A stretch of 64,000 bases of DNA from Haloferax sp. Atlit-12N (GCF_003383095.1 NZ_PSYW01000002.1:1-64000), one strand, 5' to 3'; numbered from the stretch's first letter, positions 8,230 to 16,597 are shown. Made by a program: numbers and translations. The notes: generated by a model from the letters alone, not told the origin.

Positions 8230-8313
8230 ACGTTGGTACATCCTTTCGTATTGCTCGTGATTGTAAAAGGTTGTCGCTTCAAATCGGGTGTGATACCGAC
8301 TGCCGTGTTGCGA

Positions 8314-9471
8314 TTAGACGACCCGCGCGCCCTCGCGATACACCTGCTTGACCGTCCGCCACGCGCCGGCGTCCTCGCTCGGGTCGGCGTCGAGCACGAC
8401 GAGGTCCGCGACGTAGCCTTCGGCGACCTTCCCCACGTCGTCCAGTCCGAGGAGGTCAGCGCCGCCGACGGTCGCGGCTTCGAGCGCCGCCGCGGGCGAC
8501 AGGCCGTACTCGACGAGCAGTTCCATCTCGCGGAGCGCGTTCTCGCCGTGGTCGTTGAACGGCGTGCCCGCGTCGGTTCCCATGGCGATTTTCACGCCGG
8601 CGTCGAGCGCGTGTTCCCACGCGCCTTTGAAGCGCTCGGCGGCGTCTTCGGCCTTTTCGACCGCCTCCGGCGGGATGCCGGCCTCGACGCCCGCCTCGAC
8701 GATTTCGCGGACGGCCGAGGCCGTCGGCACCCAGTACGTGCCGTGGTCGACCATGAGGTCGGCGGCCTCCTCGTCCATGAACATTCCGTGTTCGACGCTC
8801 GAAATCCCCGCGCGGGCGGCGTTTTTGATGCCTTCCTCGCCGTGGGCGTGGGCCGCGGTCGGGACGTCCTTCGCGCTCGCGGCCTCCACGAGAGCGCGAA
8901 TCTCAGCCTCCGTGAACTCGGGCGCGCCCGTGACCGCGCCGGTCGTGAGGACGCCGCCGGTCGCCATGCACTTCACGACGTCCGCGCCGCGCTTCAGTTG
9001 CTCTCGGGCGGCCTTACGGACCTCGTTCGGGCCGTCGGCCTCCCGGCCGAACCAGTGGCCGTGGCCGCCGGTCATGGTGATGTTCTCCCCGGCGGCGAGG
9101 ACGCGCGGCCCGTCGAGCTCGCCGTCGGCGACCGCGGCCTTCGCGCTCGTCGCGAGGTCGCCCGAACTCCCGAGGTCGCGGACGGTCGTGACGCCCGCTT
9201 CCAGCGTCTTCCGGAGGTTGGCCGCGGCCCGATAGCAGGCGCGTTCGACCGGTTCGGACTGGTAGGCGGCCACGTCGGGGCGGCCGTCCATCATGAGGTG
9301 GACGTGGGCGTCGACGAGGCCCGGCGCGACAACCGCGCCCGAGAGGGTTCGGGTCTCGCCTTTTGTCTCGTCACCGACGGACGCGATGCGCCCGGTCGAC
9401 TCGTCTATCACCACGTTCGCCTCGCGGGCCCCGTCGGCGTCGACGACCCGCACATCGGTAAGCGTGAACAT
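8314..9471 (-). CDS. Amidohydrolase family protein (prolidase/imidazolonepropionase-like)
   Basis: 385 aa. Metal-dependent amidohydrolase: GLVDAHVHLMMDG near residue 55 (HxH), VVKCMATGGV carrying the bridging-lysine region, AAHAHGEEG and SVEHGMFMD histidines, and MGTDAGTPFNDHG with the catalytic aspartate. This pattern matches the subgroup containing Xaa-Pro/Xaa-Arg dipeptidases and imidazolonepropionase-like enzymes. The true substrate cannot be deduced. The ATG at 9471 gives the family start MFTLTDVRVVDADG; the 20 in-frame codons upstream are poor. Convergent with nothing; the tRNA-Glu follows. Confidence 0.85.
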   Translation of the reverse strand: MFTLTDVRVVDADGAREANVVIDESTGRIASVGDETKGETRTLSGAVVAPGLVDAHVHLMMDGRPDVAAYQSEPVERACYRAAANLRKTLEAGVTTVRDLGSSGDLATSAKAAVADGELDGPRVLAAGENITMTGGHGHWFGREADGPNEVRKAAREQLKRGADVVKCMATGGVLTTGAVTGAPEFTEAEIRALVEAASAKDVPTAAHAHGEEGIKNAARAGISSVEHGMFMDEEAADLMVDHGTYWVPTASAVREIVEAGVEAGIPPEAVEKAEDAAERFKGAWEHALDAGVKIAMGTDAGTPFNDHGENALREMELLVEYGLSPAAALEAATVGGADLLGLDDVGKVAEGYVADLVVLDADPSEDAGAWRTVKQVYREGARVV

Positions 9472-9570
9472 GGCTCTCTCAATCGGGGGAGACGACGTAA
9501 AGCCGCGGATGTCGGCGAGGCGGAACCGCACGACTCCGGGGCGTTCGAACGCGACGGAAAACGACCTGAC

Positions 9571-10449
9571 TCACTCGGAGACGATGTCGCCGACGGTGAC
9601 CGCGTCACCGACCGACAGCGTCTCACCCCACGACGACTCCGGCACGCCGGTGTTGACCATGAGGCGGAAGTCGTGGTCGAACCAGTCGCCGCCGGACCAC
9701 TCGGGGAGCGTCTCGCGGCGCTTCCTCACGAGCGTCGGCCGAAAGTCGGGCGTCTCCTCGCCCGTGTCGGGGTCGCGGCTCGGGACGACACAGCGCTGGC
9801 AGGGGTTGACACCCTCGAAAGCCGCGGCACCGATAGCGAACTCGACGACCGTGCCGCGCCGGTCGAACAGGTGGTCCTCCCAGAACGGTTCGGTCGCGTC
9901 TAAGACGAGGTTCGGCCGGAGGCGACGGCGCATCTCGTCGGCGTCGATGCCGTCGAACCACGAAGCGACCGCGTCGAGCGTTCCCGTCGAGATGACTGTC
10001 GGTCCGCTGGCCTCGGTGTCGTCGGGAAATCCGCCGGCGGGGTCGCGCCGGAGTTCGACCGGGTAGCCGAAGTACGCCGAGAGCCAGTCGTCGGCCTCGG
10101 CTATCGGCCCGTCGTAGTCGTCCATCTCGGGCGCCGAGAGTTCGACCGTCCCGTCGGCGAGCGAGACGGAACTCCGGATTCGGTGGACCGCACGCTCGCG
10201 CTTCCCGTTGACGTACTCGCCGTCTTCGTCGAAGATGGCGTACTCGCGGTCACCGCGGAGCCCGCCGTTCTCGACGATGTCGGCGGCGTCGACGAACTCG
10301 GCGTCGAGCGACTTCACGGGGTAGACCGCGATGCGGTCGAGCGTCACGGCCGCCGCGCCGGCGGTCGCGGCCGCTCCCGAACCCGTCGGTTCCGACGCGT
10401 CCGAGTCGGTCGTCTGGGCGCTATCGTCGGTCGGGCTCCCGTCTGTCAT
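9571..10449 (-). CDS. MOSC domain protein (mARC/YcbX-like)
   Basis: 292 aa. After a ~35-residue disordered Ser/Thr/Ala leader comes a MOSC N-terminal beta-barrel (IAVYPVKSLDAEFVDAADI) and then the MOSC domain with NPCQRCVVPSRDPDTGEETP. Its conserved cysteine is the predicted molybdenum-cofactor ligand. Relatives are the mARC reductases and YcbX, which reduce N-hydroxylated compounds or detoxify base analogues. No ferredoxin domain is fused. The gene starts exactly one base before the psmC stop codon region ends (stop of psmC at 10450), so the pair is almost certainly cotranscribed. Confidence 0.85.
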   Translation of the reverse strand: MTDGSPTDDSAQTTDSDASEPTGSGAAATAGAAAVTLDRIAVYPVKSLDAEFVDAADIVENGGLRGDREYAIFDEDGEYVNGKRERAVHRIRSSVSLADGTVELSAPEMDDYDGPIAEADDWLSAYFGYPVELRRDPAGGFPDDTEASGPTVISTGTLDAVASWFDGIDADEMRRRLRPNLVLDATEPFWEDHLFDRRGTVVEFAIGAAAFEGVNPCQRCVVPSRDPDTGEETPDFRPTLVRKRRETLPEWSGGDWFDHDFRLMVNTGVPESSWGETLSVGDAVTVGDIVSE

Positions 10450-11199
10450 CTACTCCTCGCCTTCGTCCGTCTCGTCGGACTCGTCGTCCGCGGTCGCGTC
10501 GGCGAACAGCTCGGCGATGGTCTCCTCGTCGACGATTTCGTAGCCCGCCTCGGAGACGGTGACGAGGTTCAGCTCGTCGCTCTCGATTTCGTCGTCGGCC
10601 GCGACGAGCGCCTCGACGGCGAGCGCGAGACCGTCTTCGAGCGACAGGTCCTCGGCGTACCCGTCTTCGAGGGCGGCCTGCACGTCTTCGCGGTGGCCGC
10701 CGATGGCGACTGCCTTCCACTCCTGCGGCGTCCCGGACGGGTCGGTCGCAAAGAGGCGACCCGAGCCGTTCTCGACGCCGCCGATGAGAAGTGACGCGCC
10801 GTACGGGCGAGTGCCGCCGGACTGCGTGCTCTCTTGGATGTTGTCGGTGATGGTCTTCGTGAGCGTCTCGACGCCGATGGGCTCGCCGTAGCGCAGGTGC
10901 TCGCGCTGGGCGGTCGTCCGCGCGAAGTCGACGAGCTTCCGCGCGTCGGCGACGTGGCCGGCGGTGGCCGCGCCGAGCGCGTCGTCGAGCTTGTGCAACT
11001 TCTCGATGCTTTCGGCTTCCATGAGTTCCGACGGGGTCGACCGGAGGGCCGCCAGAACGACGCCGTCGGCGGTGCGCACGCCGAGGACCGGCGCGCCGCG
11101 CTTGACGGCCTCGCGGGCGTACTCGACCTGATAGATGCGTCCGTCGGGGGAGAAAAGCGACGTACCGCGGTCGTAGGCCTGCTTGTCGTTTCGGTTCAT
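10450..11199 (-). CDS. psmC: 20S proteasome alpha subunit (alpha2 type)
   Basis: 249 aa. Alpha-type proteasome subunit: N-terminal gate region AYDRGTSLFSPDGRIYQVEYA, RYGEPI motif and the alpha-subunit core, then an acidic C-terminal tail. It lacks the N-terminal catalytic threonine of beta subunits. Haloferax has two alpha subunits; the short MNRNDKQ start and 249-residue length match what I recall of alpha2 (PsmC). It forms the outer rings of the 20S particle and docks PAN ATPases. A mini-ORF overlaps its start codon, with GGAGGT placed 6 nt before the ATG. Confidence 0.92.
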   Translation of the reverse strand: MNRNDKQAYDRGTSLFSPDGRIYQVEYAREAVKRGAPVLGVRTADGVVLAALRSTPSELMEAESIEKLHKLDDALGAATAGHVADARKLVDFARTTAQREHLRYGEPIGVETLTKTITDNIQESTQSGGTRPYGASLLIGGVENGSGRLFATDPSGTPQEWKAVAIGGHREDVQAALEDGYAEDLSLEDGLALAVEALVAADDEIESDELNLVTVSEAGYEIVDEETIAELFADATADDESDETDEGEE

Positions 11200-11237
11200 C
11201 GTGCGACCTCCTCGCTCGCGTCGGCGACGTTCGTCAT
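11196..11237 (-). CDS. 13-codon leader ORF overlapping the psmC start
   Basis: An ATG at 11237 opens MTNVADASEEVAR, and its TGA stop (11198-11196) overlaps the psmC ATG as ATGA. The psmC Shine-Dalgarno GGAGGT lies within the last codons, exactly 6 nt before the psmC ATG. A weak TATA-like CTTTTT box lies ~29 nt upstream of 11237, so the transcript could begin at this ATG and be leaderless. This would couple psmC translation to the leader. Translation is inferred, not shown. The elp3 gene has the same architecture. Confidence 0.45.
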   Translation of the reverse strand: MTNVADASEEVAR

Positions 11238-11359
11238 TACTCTTCGGTCAGTTCCGGAGGCGGAAAAAGCCTCCACACCCGGCATCGGTGTGGGGTTCAC
11301 GCTCGAATCGCCGGACGTGACGCCAATTTCAGACGAATAGCCGGCCTGAGACCCCGAGA

Positions 11360-11542
11360 TTACTCCTCGACCACGTCCGCGTCGGGAGCGTTCCGCTTCA
11401 CGCTCTCGATGCCCTGCTTCGCCTTCTGTTTCGACGCGTAGCCCTCGCCGGAGTCGGCGAGGATGTTTCCGTTGTCGTGGACGAGTCGCCACCGGTACTT
11501 GTCCGCCGCGTCGACGAACACCTCGAAGTGCGCCTTGCTCAT
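11360..11542 (-). CDS. DUF1508 (YegP-like) small protein
   Basis: 60 aa: a single DUF1508 unit, HFEVFVDAADKYRWRLVHDN then GNILADSGEGYASKQKAKQG and a final helix. Bacterial YegP proteins carry two tandem units; a one-unit protein like this must dimerise to give the same fold. Function unknown; no catalytic residues evident. Monocistronic, with an AT-rich promoter to its right in 11543-11604. Between it and psmC (11238-11359) only promoter-like sequence is seen. Confidence 0.85.
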   Translation of the reverse strand: MSKAHFEVFVDAADKYRWRLVHDNGNILADSGEGYASKQKAKQGIESVKRNAPDADVVEE

Positions 11543-11604
11543 ACTCGGAGATTGTTGTCAGCAAACAAAAGTGTACTCGCCAGCGTCGGGATTCCCGCGC
11601 CGAC

Positions 11605-12519
11605 CTACGCCGCCTCGGGTTCGAGCGCGTCGGCGTCGACTTCTAGCAGTCGTTCCTCGCAGTCGTCACAGCGGACGACGAACACCTCCCACGACCGGCA
11701 GCACGACTCGGCCGTCTCGGAGCCGAATCGAACGTCTCCGCCGCAGGCCGGACAGCGGTCGAGGTAGATTCGGAGCCCTCTCGCCAGCGCGCTCCGCTGT
11801 TCGCCCGTCAGGCGGCCCCAGTCGTCGAGGCGGCCGCCGAGGGTGCCGTCGGCGGCCACGTCGGCGACGAGCGCGGCGCGCGACTCCCACGTACCGATGG
11901 TGGTGCCGTCGACGACCGCGACGAACCACCGGTTCCGAGACCGCGATTCCAGCGAGATGTCGTCGGCGTCGATTCCGGTGAGGTCGGCGAGTCGCCGTCG
12001 AATCGTCGAGTCGTCGGTGCGCTCGATTTCGTCGTTCCACGCCGACTCGAACGCGGGGTCGAGGCGCAGTTCCTCGCCGCTTTCGTCCCAATCGAGCGCG
12101 CCGGCTTCCAAGAGCGACGCCTCCACGTCCAACTCCTCGGCAGCCTCGCCGCCCTCGTCTAACTGTCCCGCCTCGACCTCGTCGCTTGCCGATTCGGCGT
12201 CAGCGTCGTTCTCCCTCGCTGGCGCGGCCGGCGCGGACTCGACGCGGGTCGGCGTCGGTTCCTTGTCGAACCACCGGAGGACCCAGTCGGGGAAGTACGT
12301 CTTCGTGAGCGTCGGCGTGCCGGGAATCAGGTAGCCGCGGAAGTAGATGGCTCCCGCGAAGATGGCGAACGAGACGGGCGCGAGCGGCGGCCACGCGACG
12401 CCGAGCAGCAGACTCAGCGCGGCGGCGATGACGACATTCACGACGGTGCACGGTGTACATCGGTTCTCGCCGGTGTACTCGGGCTGACGGAGTCGGTCTG
12501 CGAGTGTCGGTGTGGTCAT
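11605..12519 (-). CDS. Membrane-anchored protein with C-terminal zinc ribbon
   Basis: 304 aa, function unknown. An N-terminal CTPC motif leads into two transmembrane helices (about residues 26-62), then a ~90-residue acidic linker, then a conserved domain (RRLADLTGIDADDI, WFVAVVDGTTIGTWESRAAL) and a CPACGGDV...CDDC zinc ribbon. The last two parts are clearly homologous to the protein at 20902-21732, so these are paralogues of one uncharacterised haloarchaeal family. An AT-rich promoter (CCTATTATTTG region, about 12570-12583) precedes the start on this strand. Membrane topology is inferred. Confidence 0.7.
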   Translation of the reverse strand: MTTPTLADRLRQPEYTGENRCTPCTVVNVVIAAALSLLLGVAWPPLAPVSFAIFAGAIYFRGYLIPGTPTLTKTYFPDWVLRWFDKEPTPTRVESAPAAPARENDADAESASDEVEAGQLDEGGEAAEELDVEASLLEAGALDWDESGEELRLDPAFESAWNDEIERTDDSTIRRRLADLTGIDADDISLESRSRNRWFVAVVDGTTIGTWESRAALVADVAADGTLGGRLDDWGRLTGEQRSALARGLRIYLDRCPACGGDVRFGSETAESCCRSWEVFVVRCDDCEERLLEVDADALEPEAA

Positions 12520-12729
12520 AGCGAGGGGAAGCTTCGTTCCCCGTTATGAGGACTCACCCGTCAATAAACCTACCTATTATTTGTCACGAAACCCGCAGAT
12601 GAACCAACGTGACTCACGGGGGCCACAGACGGAACGTAACGACTCGTGGCGACCTGCGACGACCCGCCACGACCCTTTCAATAGCACGCGTCACGCCCCG
12701 TTTATCGCCCCGGAACGCGTTTATCGGAT

Positions 12730-13215
12730 ATGGCCTCGTACTCCGCTGTCGCCCTTCTCGCGGTGTTTTTCGTCGGACTCGTCGCCGGTGCCGGCGTCGT
12801 CGCCTACTCGCTTCCGACGGAGACGACGACTTCGCCCACTGCCTCGACGACCACCGCGACCGGTTGTCTGCTCGCCGATGAGACCGCGCCCAGTTCGTGG
12901 GTCGGTCGGATGCCCGCCGGCGAGCAGACGACCGTCGCGTTCAACCGGACTTTCACGCACGACGCGCCGAGCGTCGTCGTCCGCGGCGAACTCGACACGC
13001 TCGAAGACGGCGTCTACGTCTACCGAATCACGACCACACCCGACGAAGACAGCGAGAAGGAGCCGTCGGACGACTGCGTGCCGCGCACGACGCTCGACGC
13101 CGTGGTCTCGGTCCCGAGCGACTACGACTCGGTCGCGGTCACCTTCGACGGCGAGGAGATGGTCCGCTTCGAGGGCGGCGACTCGTCGCCGCTGTTCCGG
13201 ACGCTCGAAGGCTGA
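12730..13215 (+). CDS. Membrane-anchored secreted hypothetical protein
   Basis: 161 aa, not recognised. One N-terminal hydrophobic helix (residues ~4-28) is an uncleaved anchor or signal peptide, followed by a Thr/Ser-rich linker and an extracellular beta-rich domain with two cysteines (CLLADE and DDCVPR) that could form a disulphide. A CGTTTATC box ~27 nt before the ATG at 12730 suggests a leaderless transcript. A second CGTTTATC directly before the ATG would be too close. Divergent from the zinc-ribbon membrane protein. Confidence 0.65.
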   Translation: MASYSAVALLAVFFVGLVAGAGVVAYSLPTETTTSPTASTTTATGCLLADETAPSSWVGRMPAGEQTTVAFNRTFTHDAPSVVVRGELDTLEDGVYVYRITTTPDEDSEKEPSDDCVPRTTLDAVVSVPSDYDSVAVTFDGEEMVRFEGGDSSPLFRTLEG

Positions 13216-13257
13216 AGACGGCGGGTGAAAACGGGGCACAACGGGGAACGACGAATC

Positions 13258-13464
13258 TCAGCGCTTCGGCCGCTTGAACACGAGTGCCGTCTGCCCGCTG
13301 TTCGCGCCGGCACCGCGCGAGTCGGAAATCGTGTCCACGAGTTCCCAGCCGTCGCCGCCGAGGGAGTTGAGGGCGTCCTCCATGGGGGTTGTGTCGCCGC
13401 TGAACAGGCCGCCGTCGGCCGTGCGGACGATTTTGTACTCCCAGCGACTTCCAGCGTCGCTCAC
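13258..13464 (-). CDS. DUF4177 domain protein
   Basis: 68 aa. The sequence WEYKIVRT, then LNSLGGDGWELVDTI, then TALVFKRPKR is the DUF4177 pattern (a small three-strand/one-helix domain). Function unknown. Its ATG overlaps the hdrB stop codon (ATGA), so it is the third gene of the thyA-hdrB operon and translationally coupled to it. The functional link to thymidylate synthesis may be only positional. Confidence 0.8.
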   Translation of the reverse strand: MSDAGSRWEYKIVRTADGGLFSGDTTPMEDALNSLGGDGWELVDTISDSRGAGANSGQTALVFKRPKR

Positions 13465-14018
13465 GATTGCACCTCACGACGCTCGTACGTGACGAACGAG
13501 AAGCCGTCTCGGTCGTCGCGGTCGGTCTCGGCCCACGCCTCGCGGTCCCACTCGGGGAACCGCGTGTCGCCCTCGTAAGCCGCGTCGAGTTCGGTGAGAA
13601 CCAGCCCCGCAGCGCGGTCGAGGAACTGCTCGTAGACGGTCGCGCCGCCGACGACGTACACCGTCTCGACGCCCATCTCGGCGGCCGCGTTCTCGGCGGC
13701 GGCGACCGCGGCTTCGACGGAATCGACCGCCTCCGCGCCCTCGGGGAGGTCGAGGTCGCGGGTCGTCAGGACGACGCTGTGGCGGTTCGGAAGCGGGCCG
13801 TCGAGCTGGCGGGCAATGCTCTCGTAGGTTTTGCGGCCCATCACGACCGGGTGGCCGGTCGTCGTCCGCTTGAAGTGCTTCAGGTCCTCGGGGAGGTGCC
13901 ACGGCATGTCGCCGTCGCGGCCGATGACGCGGTTGTCGGCGACGGCGGCGACGAGGACGAACCGGACCGCGGATTCGGTGGTGGCGGCCGCGGACTCGGC
14001 GGACTCGTCGCCGCTCAT
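13461..14018 (-). CDS. hdrB: Dihydrofolate reductase
   Basis: 185 aa. DHFR fold: VRFVLVAAVADNRVIGRDGD, MPWHLPEDLKHFKRTTTGHP with the substrate-binding acid, VVMGRKTYESI for NADPH, and VYVVGGATVYEQFLD. It reduces dihydrofolate made by the adjacent ThyA. Gene order thyA-hdrB matches the Haloferax hdrB locus rather than hdrA. The start at 14018 overlaps the thyA stop codon and skips a long GC-rich in-frame extension with non-protein-like composition. A ~20-residue Ala/Ser/Glu-rich N-terminus precedes the fold. Confidence 0.93.
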   Translation of the reverse strand: MSGDESAESAAATTESAVRFVLVAAVADNRVIGRDGDMPWHLPEDLKHFKRTTTGHPVVMGRKTYESIARQLDGPLPNRHSVVLTTRDLDLPEGAEAVDSVEAAVAAAENAAAEMGVETVYVVGGATVYEQFLDRAAGLVLTELDAAYEGDTRFPEWDREAWAETDRDDRDGFSFVTYERREVQS

Positions 14019-15013
14019 TCGGCCACCGCGAAGCGAATCCCGTCGGCCGGGTCGTAGTCGCGGAGGACGATGTCCTCGAACGAGAGGTCTTCGAGGGGCA
14101 CGTCGGCCACGTCGAGCGTGGGGCGCTCGCGGGGTTCGCGCGAGGCCTGCAGGAGCAGTCCGGGGACGTGGTCGTAGTCCTCCTCGCCCTCGGCCTCCTC
14201 GGGTGCCGCGTCGAGGAGCCACTCGCGCACGTCGAGGTACCCTTCGGGCGACTCCACGTCGGCGAGGCGGGACTGGAGTTCGTCGAGATGGTCGCCGTAC
14301 CACGCGCCGCGCTCGCCGGTGCCGCAGTAGACGTGGGCATCGACGATGGTGTGGGCGAACGACCCGAGTTCGAAGCCGGCGCGCTGGGCGACAACCTGCG
14401 CGAGGATGGCGTACGCCGCGAGGTTGAACGGGACGCCGAGCGCGATGTCGCCCGAGCGCTGGGTCAGGTGGAGATTGAGTTCGTCGCCCTGCACGTTGAA
14501 GACGAACGTGTAGTGACACGGCGGAAGCGTCGAGACGGCGGCGTTGGCGGGGTGCCACGCGTTGATGACCATCCGGCGGGAGTTCGGGTTCTCTGCGAGC
14601 GTGTCGAGGACGTACGCGAGCTGGTCGAATGTCCCCTCGTCGTTCATCCAGCGGTGGTCGTCCTCGGGCCACGCCTCACCCGAGAGCCCTTCCTCGGGGA
14701 CGGGATAGCGCCGCCAGAACCGGCCGTAGGCCGTGTCGAGATGGCCCTCCTCGTCGGCCCACGCGTCCCAGATGCCCGTCTCCTCGCGCAGGGTGCGGAT
14801 GTGTTCCTCGCCGGAGAGGTACCAGAGGAGTTCGTGGATGAGGGAGTTCCACCGGAAGCCCGAGAGGTCCTTCGTCGTGAGAAGCGGGAAGCCCTCCTGG
14901 AGGTCGACGGTGTAGTGCTTCGAGAAGCCCGAGATGGTGTCTACGCCGGTTCGGTTGGGTTTGTGTTGTCCGGTGCCGAGAACGTCTGTCACGAGGTCGA
15001 GATATTGGCGCAT
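14015..15013 (-). CDS. thyA: Thymidylate synthase
   Basis: 332 aa. Classical ThyA: MRQYLDLVTDVLGTGQHKPN start, RTGVDTISGFSKHYTVDL, the RRMVINAWHPANA region, and the signature LPPCHYTFVFNVQGDELNLH with the catalytic cysteine, followed by TQRSGDIALGVPFN. It converts dUMP to dTMP using methylene-tetrahydrofolate, releasing dihydrofolate for HdrB. An acidic EEAEGEEDYDH insertion near the C-terminus is a halophilic trait. First gene of a three-gene operon, divergent from the 15122-15700 gene; the shared 108-bp gap holds both promoters. Confidence 0.95.
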   Translation of the reverse strand: MRQYLDLVTDVLGTGQHKPNRTGVDTISGFSKHYTVDLQEGFPLLTTKDLSGFRWNSLIHELLWYLSGEEHIRTLREETGIWDAWADEEGHLDTAYGRFWRRYPVPEEGLSGEAWPEDDHRWMNDEGTFDQLAYVLDTLAENPNSRRMVINAWHPANAAVSTLPPCHYTFVFNVQGDELNLHLTQRSGDIALGVPFNLAAYAILAQVVAQRAGFELGSFAHTIVDAHVYCGTGERGAWYGDHLDELQSRLADVESPEGYLDVREWLLDAAPEEAEGEEDYDHVPGLLLQASREPRERPTLDVADVPLEDLSFEDIVLRDYDPADGIRFAVAE

Positions 15014-15121
15014 GAGAGGTGCCCTGGTTGGGTGTTGCTCTCGGTTGCGAGTTCTTTCGCTTTTCGGCTCGGCTCCGCAGCGCCCACAACACGGAATAGC
15101 CCGCTTTTCGTACCTGTGCCC

Positions 15122-15700
15122 ATGATTCGCAACCTCGCGCAGGGAATCCGAGTCTTCACGAGCAACGTCTTTCTCGTCGACGGCGAGACCACCGCGCTCG
15201 TGGACGCCGGGGCGAACTTCGACGTGGTGCCGAAGGTCCGCGAGTTCACGGACTCGCTCGACGCGGTGTACCTCACGCACACCCACCCAGACCACATCGG
15301 AAACCTCGACGGCATCCGCGACGCGTTCGACGTGCAGACGTGGGGCTACGACACCGGCAACCTCGCCGTGGACAAGCGCATCGACGACGGCGAGCGCGTC
15401 CAAATCGGCGACGACGTGTTCGAGGCGGTCCACACGCCGGGTCACAAGGACGACCACCTGTGTTTCTTCTCCCGCGGGTCGGGCGTCTGCTTCGCGGGCG
15501 ACCTCGTCTTCGCCAACGGCGGATTCGGTCGGACCGACCTCCCCGAAGGAGACCGCGGCGCGCTCGTCGAGAGCATCGACCGCCTGCGCGAGGTCGTCGG
15601 CGACGACCTGACCGAACTCCACACCGGTCACGGGCCGAGCGTCACGACTCGCCCGAGCGAGGACCTCGAACTCGCGGCGCGGGCGGCGCGGACGAGGTGA
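15122..15700 (+). CDS. Metallo-beta-lactamase-fold hydrolase
   Basis: 192 aa. Contains THTHPDHIGNLDG (HxHxDH metal motif), the HTPGHKDDHL histidine, AGDLVFANGGFGRTDLPEGD with the bridging aspartate, and LHTGHGPSV with the last histidine. This full set is typical of glyoxalase II-like thioester hydrolases or persulfide dioxygenases; a length of 192 with no alpha-helical glyoxalase II tail leaves the substrate open. ATG at 15122 follows a CGCTTTTCG box about 25-30 nt upstream, consistent with a leaderless transcript. Confidence 0.85.
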   Translation: MIRNLAQGIRVFTSNVFLVDGETTALVDAGANFDVVPKVREFTDSLDAVYLTHTHPDHIGNLDGIRDAFDVQTWGYDTGNLAVDKRIDDGERVQIGDDVFEAVHTPGHKDDHLCFFSRGSGVCFAGDLVFANGGFGRTDLPEGDRGALVESIDRLREVVGDDLTELHTGHGPSVTTRPSEDLELAARAARTR

Positions 15701-15733
15701 GCCGCGGCGTCAGACTCGCCGCTCGCCGAACCG

Positions 15734-15819
15734 GCCTCACCGACCTCACCGACCTCACCGACGGCATCGACCGCACCGACCGCACCGACCGCACCGACCG
15801 CATCGACCGCATCGACGCC
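15734..15819. repeat. 9-bp tandem repeat array
   Basis: About nine imperfect copies of a 9-bp unit (ACCGACCTC, then ACCGACCGC or ATCGACCGC) fill the gap between two convergent genes. The unit length is a multiple of three, so both strands stay open (TDL/TDR/IDR repeats one way). The array has the look of decayed coding sequence or slippage-prone DNA. Copy number probably varies between strains. Confidence 0.75.
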
Positions 15820-15838
15820 TCGCCAACTCGTTCTCGTT

Positions 15839-16597
15839 CTATCGACTCGTGTAGCCGCCGTCGACGGTGAGCGCCTCGCCCGTCGTGAACGACGCGCCGT
15901 CGGAACAGAGCCAGACGACCGCGGAGGCGATTTCGTCCACGTCGCCGAGGCGGTTCATCGGGTGGAGCGACTCGATGCCCTGCCGCACTTCGGGGTCGTC
16001 GAGGCCGCCTTCGCCGAGCAGCGGCGTGTCGACGAAGCCCGGACACACCGCGTTGATGCGGACGCCCTGTTCGGCGTACTCGATGGCCGCGGTCTTCGTC
16101 AGTCCGAGGACGCCGTGCTTCGCGGCGACGTAGGCGCTCGCGTTCGCGAAGCCGACTTTTCCGAGAATCGACGCCATGTTGACGACGACGCCCCCGCCGT
16201 TTTCGAGCATCGCGGGAATCTCGTGTCGCATCGACCGCCAGACGCCGTTGAGGTTCACGTCGATGACCTGTTGCCACTCGTCGAACGAGAGGTCGGCGGC
16301 CGGTTTCTGCGCGCCGCCGACGCCCGCGTTGTTGCAGGCGAAGTCGAGTCGGCCGTACTCGGAGACCGCTGTCTCGACCATCGCGGCGACGGCGTCGCCG
16401 TCTGTCACGTCCGTCTCGACGAACGTCGCCGTCCCGCCGGCCTCCACGATGCGCGCGACGGTCTCCTCGCCGCCCTCCACGTTCACGTCGGAGACGACGA
16501 CCCGCGCGCCCTCTGCGGCGAACGCCTCCGCCGTCGCGCGACCGATTCCCGAGCCAGCACCAGTTACGACTGCGACTTCGGTGTCGAATTGAGTCAT
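15839..16597 (-). CDS. Short-chain dehydrogenase/reductase
   Basis: 252 aa. Classical SDR: TGAGSGIGRATA cofactor motif (residues ~13-24), DVNVEGG after beta-2, suggesting NAD preference, NNAGV, catalytic SILGKVGFANASAYVAAKHG (Ser-Tyr-Lys), and NAVCPGFVDTPL. Closest in style to 3-oxoacyl-ACP reductase/glucose-1-dehydrogenase-like oxidoreductases; substrate unknown. The ATG at 16597 gives the standard family start. Convergent with the metallo-hydrolase gene across the 9-bp repeat array. Confidence 0.88.
   Translation of the reverse strand: MTQFDTEVAVVTGAGSGIGRATAEAFAAEGARVVVSDVNVEGGEETVARIVEAGGTATFVETDVTDGDAVAAMVETAVSEYGRLDFACNNAGVGGAQKPAADLSFDEWQQVIDVNLNGVWRSMRHEIPAMLENGGGVVVNMASILGKVGFANASAYVAAKHGVLGLTKTAAIEYAEQGVRINAVCPGFVDTPLLGEGGLDDPEVRQGIESLHPMNRLGDVDEIASAVVWLCSDGASFTTGEALTVDGGYTSR

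Noticed and set aside
8206..9903. Long plus-strand open frame (565 codons) over the amidohydrolase
   Set aside because: Antisense to a clear amidohydrolase with all metal ligands; its product is Arg/Val/Gly-rich without motifs, as expected for the complement of GC-rich haloarchaeal codons.
15014..15631. In-frame 206-codon N-terminal extension of ThyA
   Set aside because: Overlaps the divergent metallo-hydrolase gene on the other strand and the conserved ThyA start MRQYLDLVTD is at 15013.
15734..15819. 9-bp array as part of a translated gene
   Set aside because: Lies after the stop codons of both flanking genes, and no start codon or promoter serves it.
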